From: Acidobacteriota bacterium
GTDB lineage: Bacteria > Acidobacteriota > Vicinamibacteria > Vicinamibacterales > JAFNAJ01
NCBI GenBank assembly: GCA_017860085.1
Contig: JAFNAJ010000114.1
Span: 303-7,926 of the forward strand
Direction of reading: 5' to 3'
DNA length: 7,624 nucleotides
Shown here: piece by piece, positions 7,430-7,624 of the stretch
Numbering within the stretch: the stretch's first letter is position 1
How the letters are laid out: each line of letters starts with the position of its first letter
Translations under genes and position numbers: made by a program
Notes under the pieces: generated by a model
Told to the model about the DNA's origin: nothing
Database searches by the model: none
Seen by the model: only the letters and a program-made list of their open reading frames with translations

Positions 7430-7624
7430 TCATTGCGCAGGCATCTCTGCCCCCTGAGGGCTTGGCGGCGCAAACAGCACGCACACGGGCTCCGGGATGG
7501 TGATGGGAGCGCCGACCGCGGATGGCAGTCCGGTGGCGGGGTCGAGGCGGAAGACGACCAGCGAATTTGACCGCTGGTTTGCCGCGATCAGCCAGCGTCC
7601 CGACGGGTCGATGGCGAAGCTCCG
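7430..7624 (-). CDS. Propeller lactonase (YbhE/6-phosphogluconolactonase type), C-terminal part
   Basis: This is the final 64 codons of a gene that runs off the right edge; the stop TGA reads as TCA at 7430-7432. The visible protein (FAIDPSGRWLIAANQ, then SNSLVVFRLDPATG, then ITIPEPVCVLF) matches the last blade and C-terminus of the seven-bladed lactonase family (PF10282), including the typical PEPVCV-F ending. Family members hydrolyse 6-phosphogluconolactone or other sugar lactones; exported forms in these phyla are usually of unknown specificity. No start codon is in the window, so it is easy to miss. It lies 107 nt upstream of the oxidoreductase on the same strand, and the two may form an operon in which one makes and the other opens a sugar lactone (inference). 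The signal peptide and catalytic part cannot be checked here. Confidence 0.85.
   Translation of the reverse strand, partial: RSFAIDPSGRWLIAANQRSNSLVVFRLDPATGLPSAVGAPITIPEPVCVLFAPPSPQGAEMPAQ

Noticed and set aside
7323..7484. An N-terminal extension of the oxidoreductase
   Set aside because: It would overlap the lactonase 3' end and place the Tat leader about 60 residues inside the protein; the extra residues look non-coding.

Overview
The window is GC-rich, with densely packed coding sequence and no mobile elements, CRISPR arrays or RNA genes that I can see. The gene set is a large S9 prolyl-oligopeptidase-type peptidase, a Tat-exported Gfo/Idh/MocA oxidoreductase and a propeller lactonase. 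Together with a diderm-type outer-membrane barrel candidate, this suggests a Gram-negative soil-type bacterium. Acidobacteriota (Vicinamibacteria-like) would fit well, but that is an inference from gene content and composition, since no phylogenetic marker is present.

Layout, left to right. On the + strand, five genes run head to tail. (1) An S9 peptidase enters from beyond the left edge and ends at 2545. (2) A five-segment membrane protein resembling a divergent VIT1/CCC1 family member lies at 2568-3230. (3) A small exported, probable outer-membrane beta-barrel protein follows only 4 nt later (3235-3882). (4) After an 88-nt gap that holds an imperfect hairpin comes a GH13 (alpha-amylase superfamily) glycoside hydrolase (3971-5476). 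(5) A small VanZ/DUF2809-like membrane protein (5482-5856) follows at once. On the - strand, converging on this block, are a Tat-leader oxidoreductase (7322-5904) and, upstream of it, the C-terminal end of a YbhE/Pgl-type propeller lactonase that runs off the right edge (7624-7430).

How they may work together: genes 2 and 3 look like a translationally coupled inner-membrane/outer-membrane pair. Genes 4 and 5 are also tightly spaced and probably co-transcribed. The - strand pair (lactonase, then periplasmic sugar-type oxidoreductase) fits sugar-acid or sugar-derivative oxidation, where a dehydrogenase makes a lactone and a lactonase opens it; that is an inference from family membership and adjacency. 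Most of the window is ordinary chromosomal content. The least understood parts are the VIT-like/barrel pair and the small membrane protein behind the GH13 enzyme. I found no clear sign of a wholly new system.
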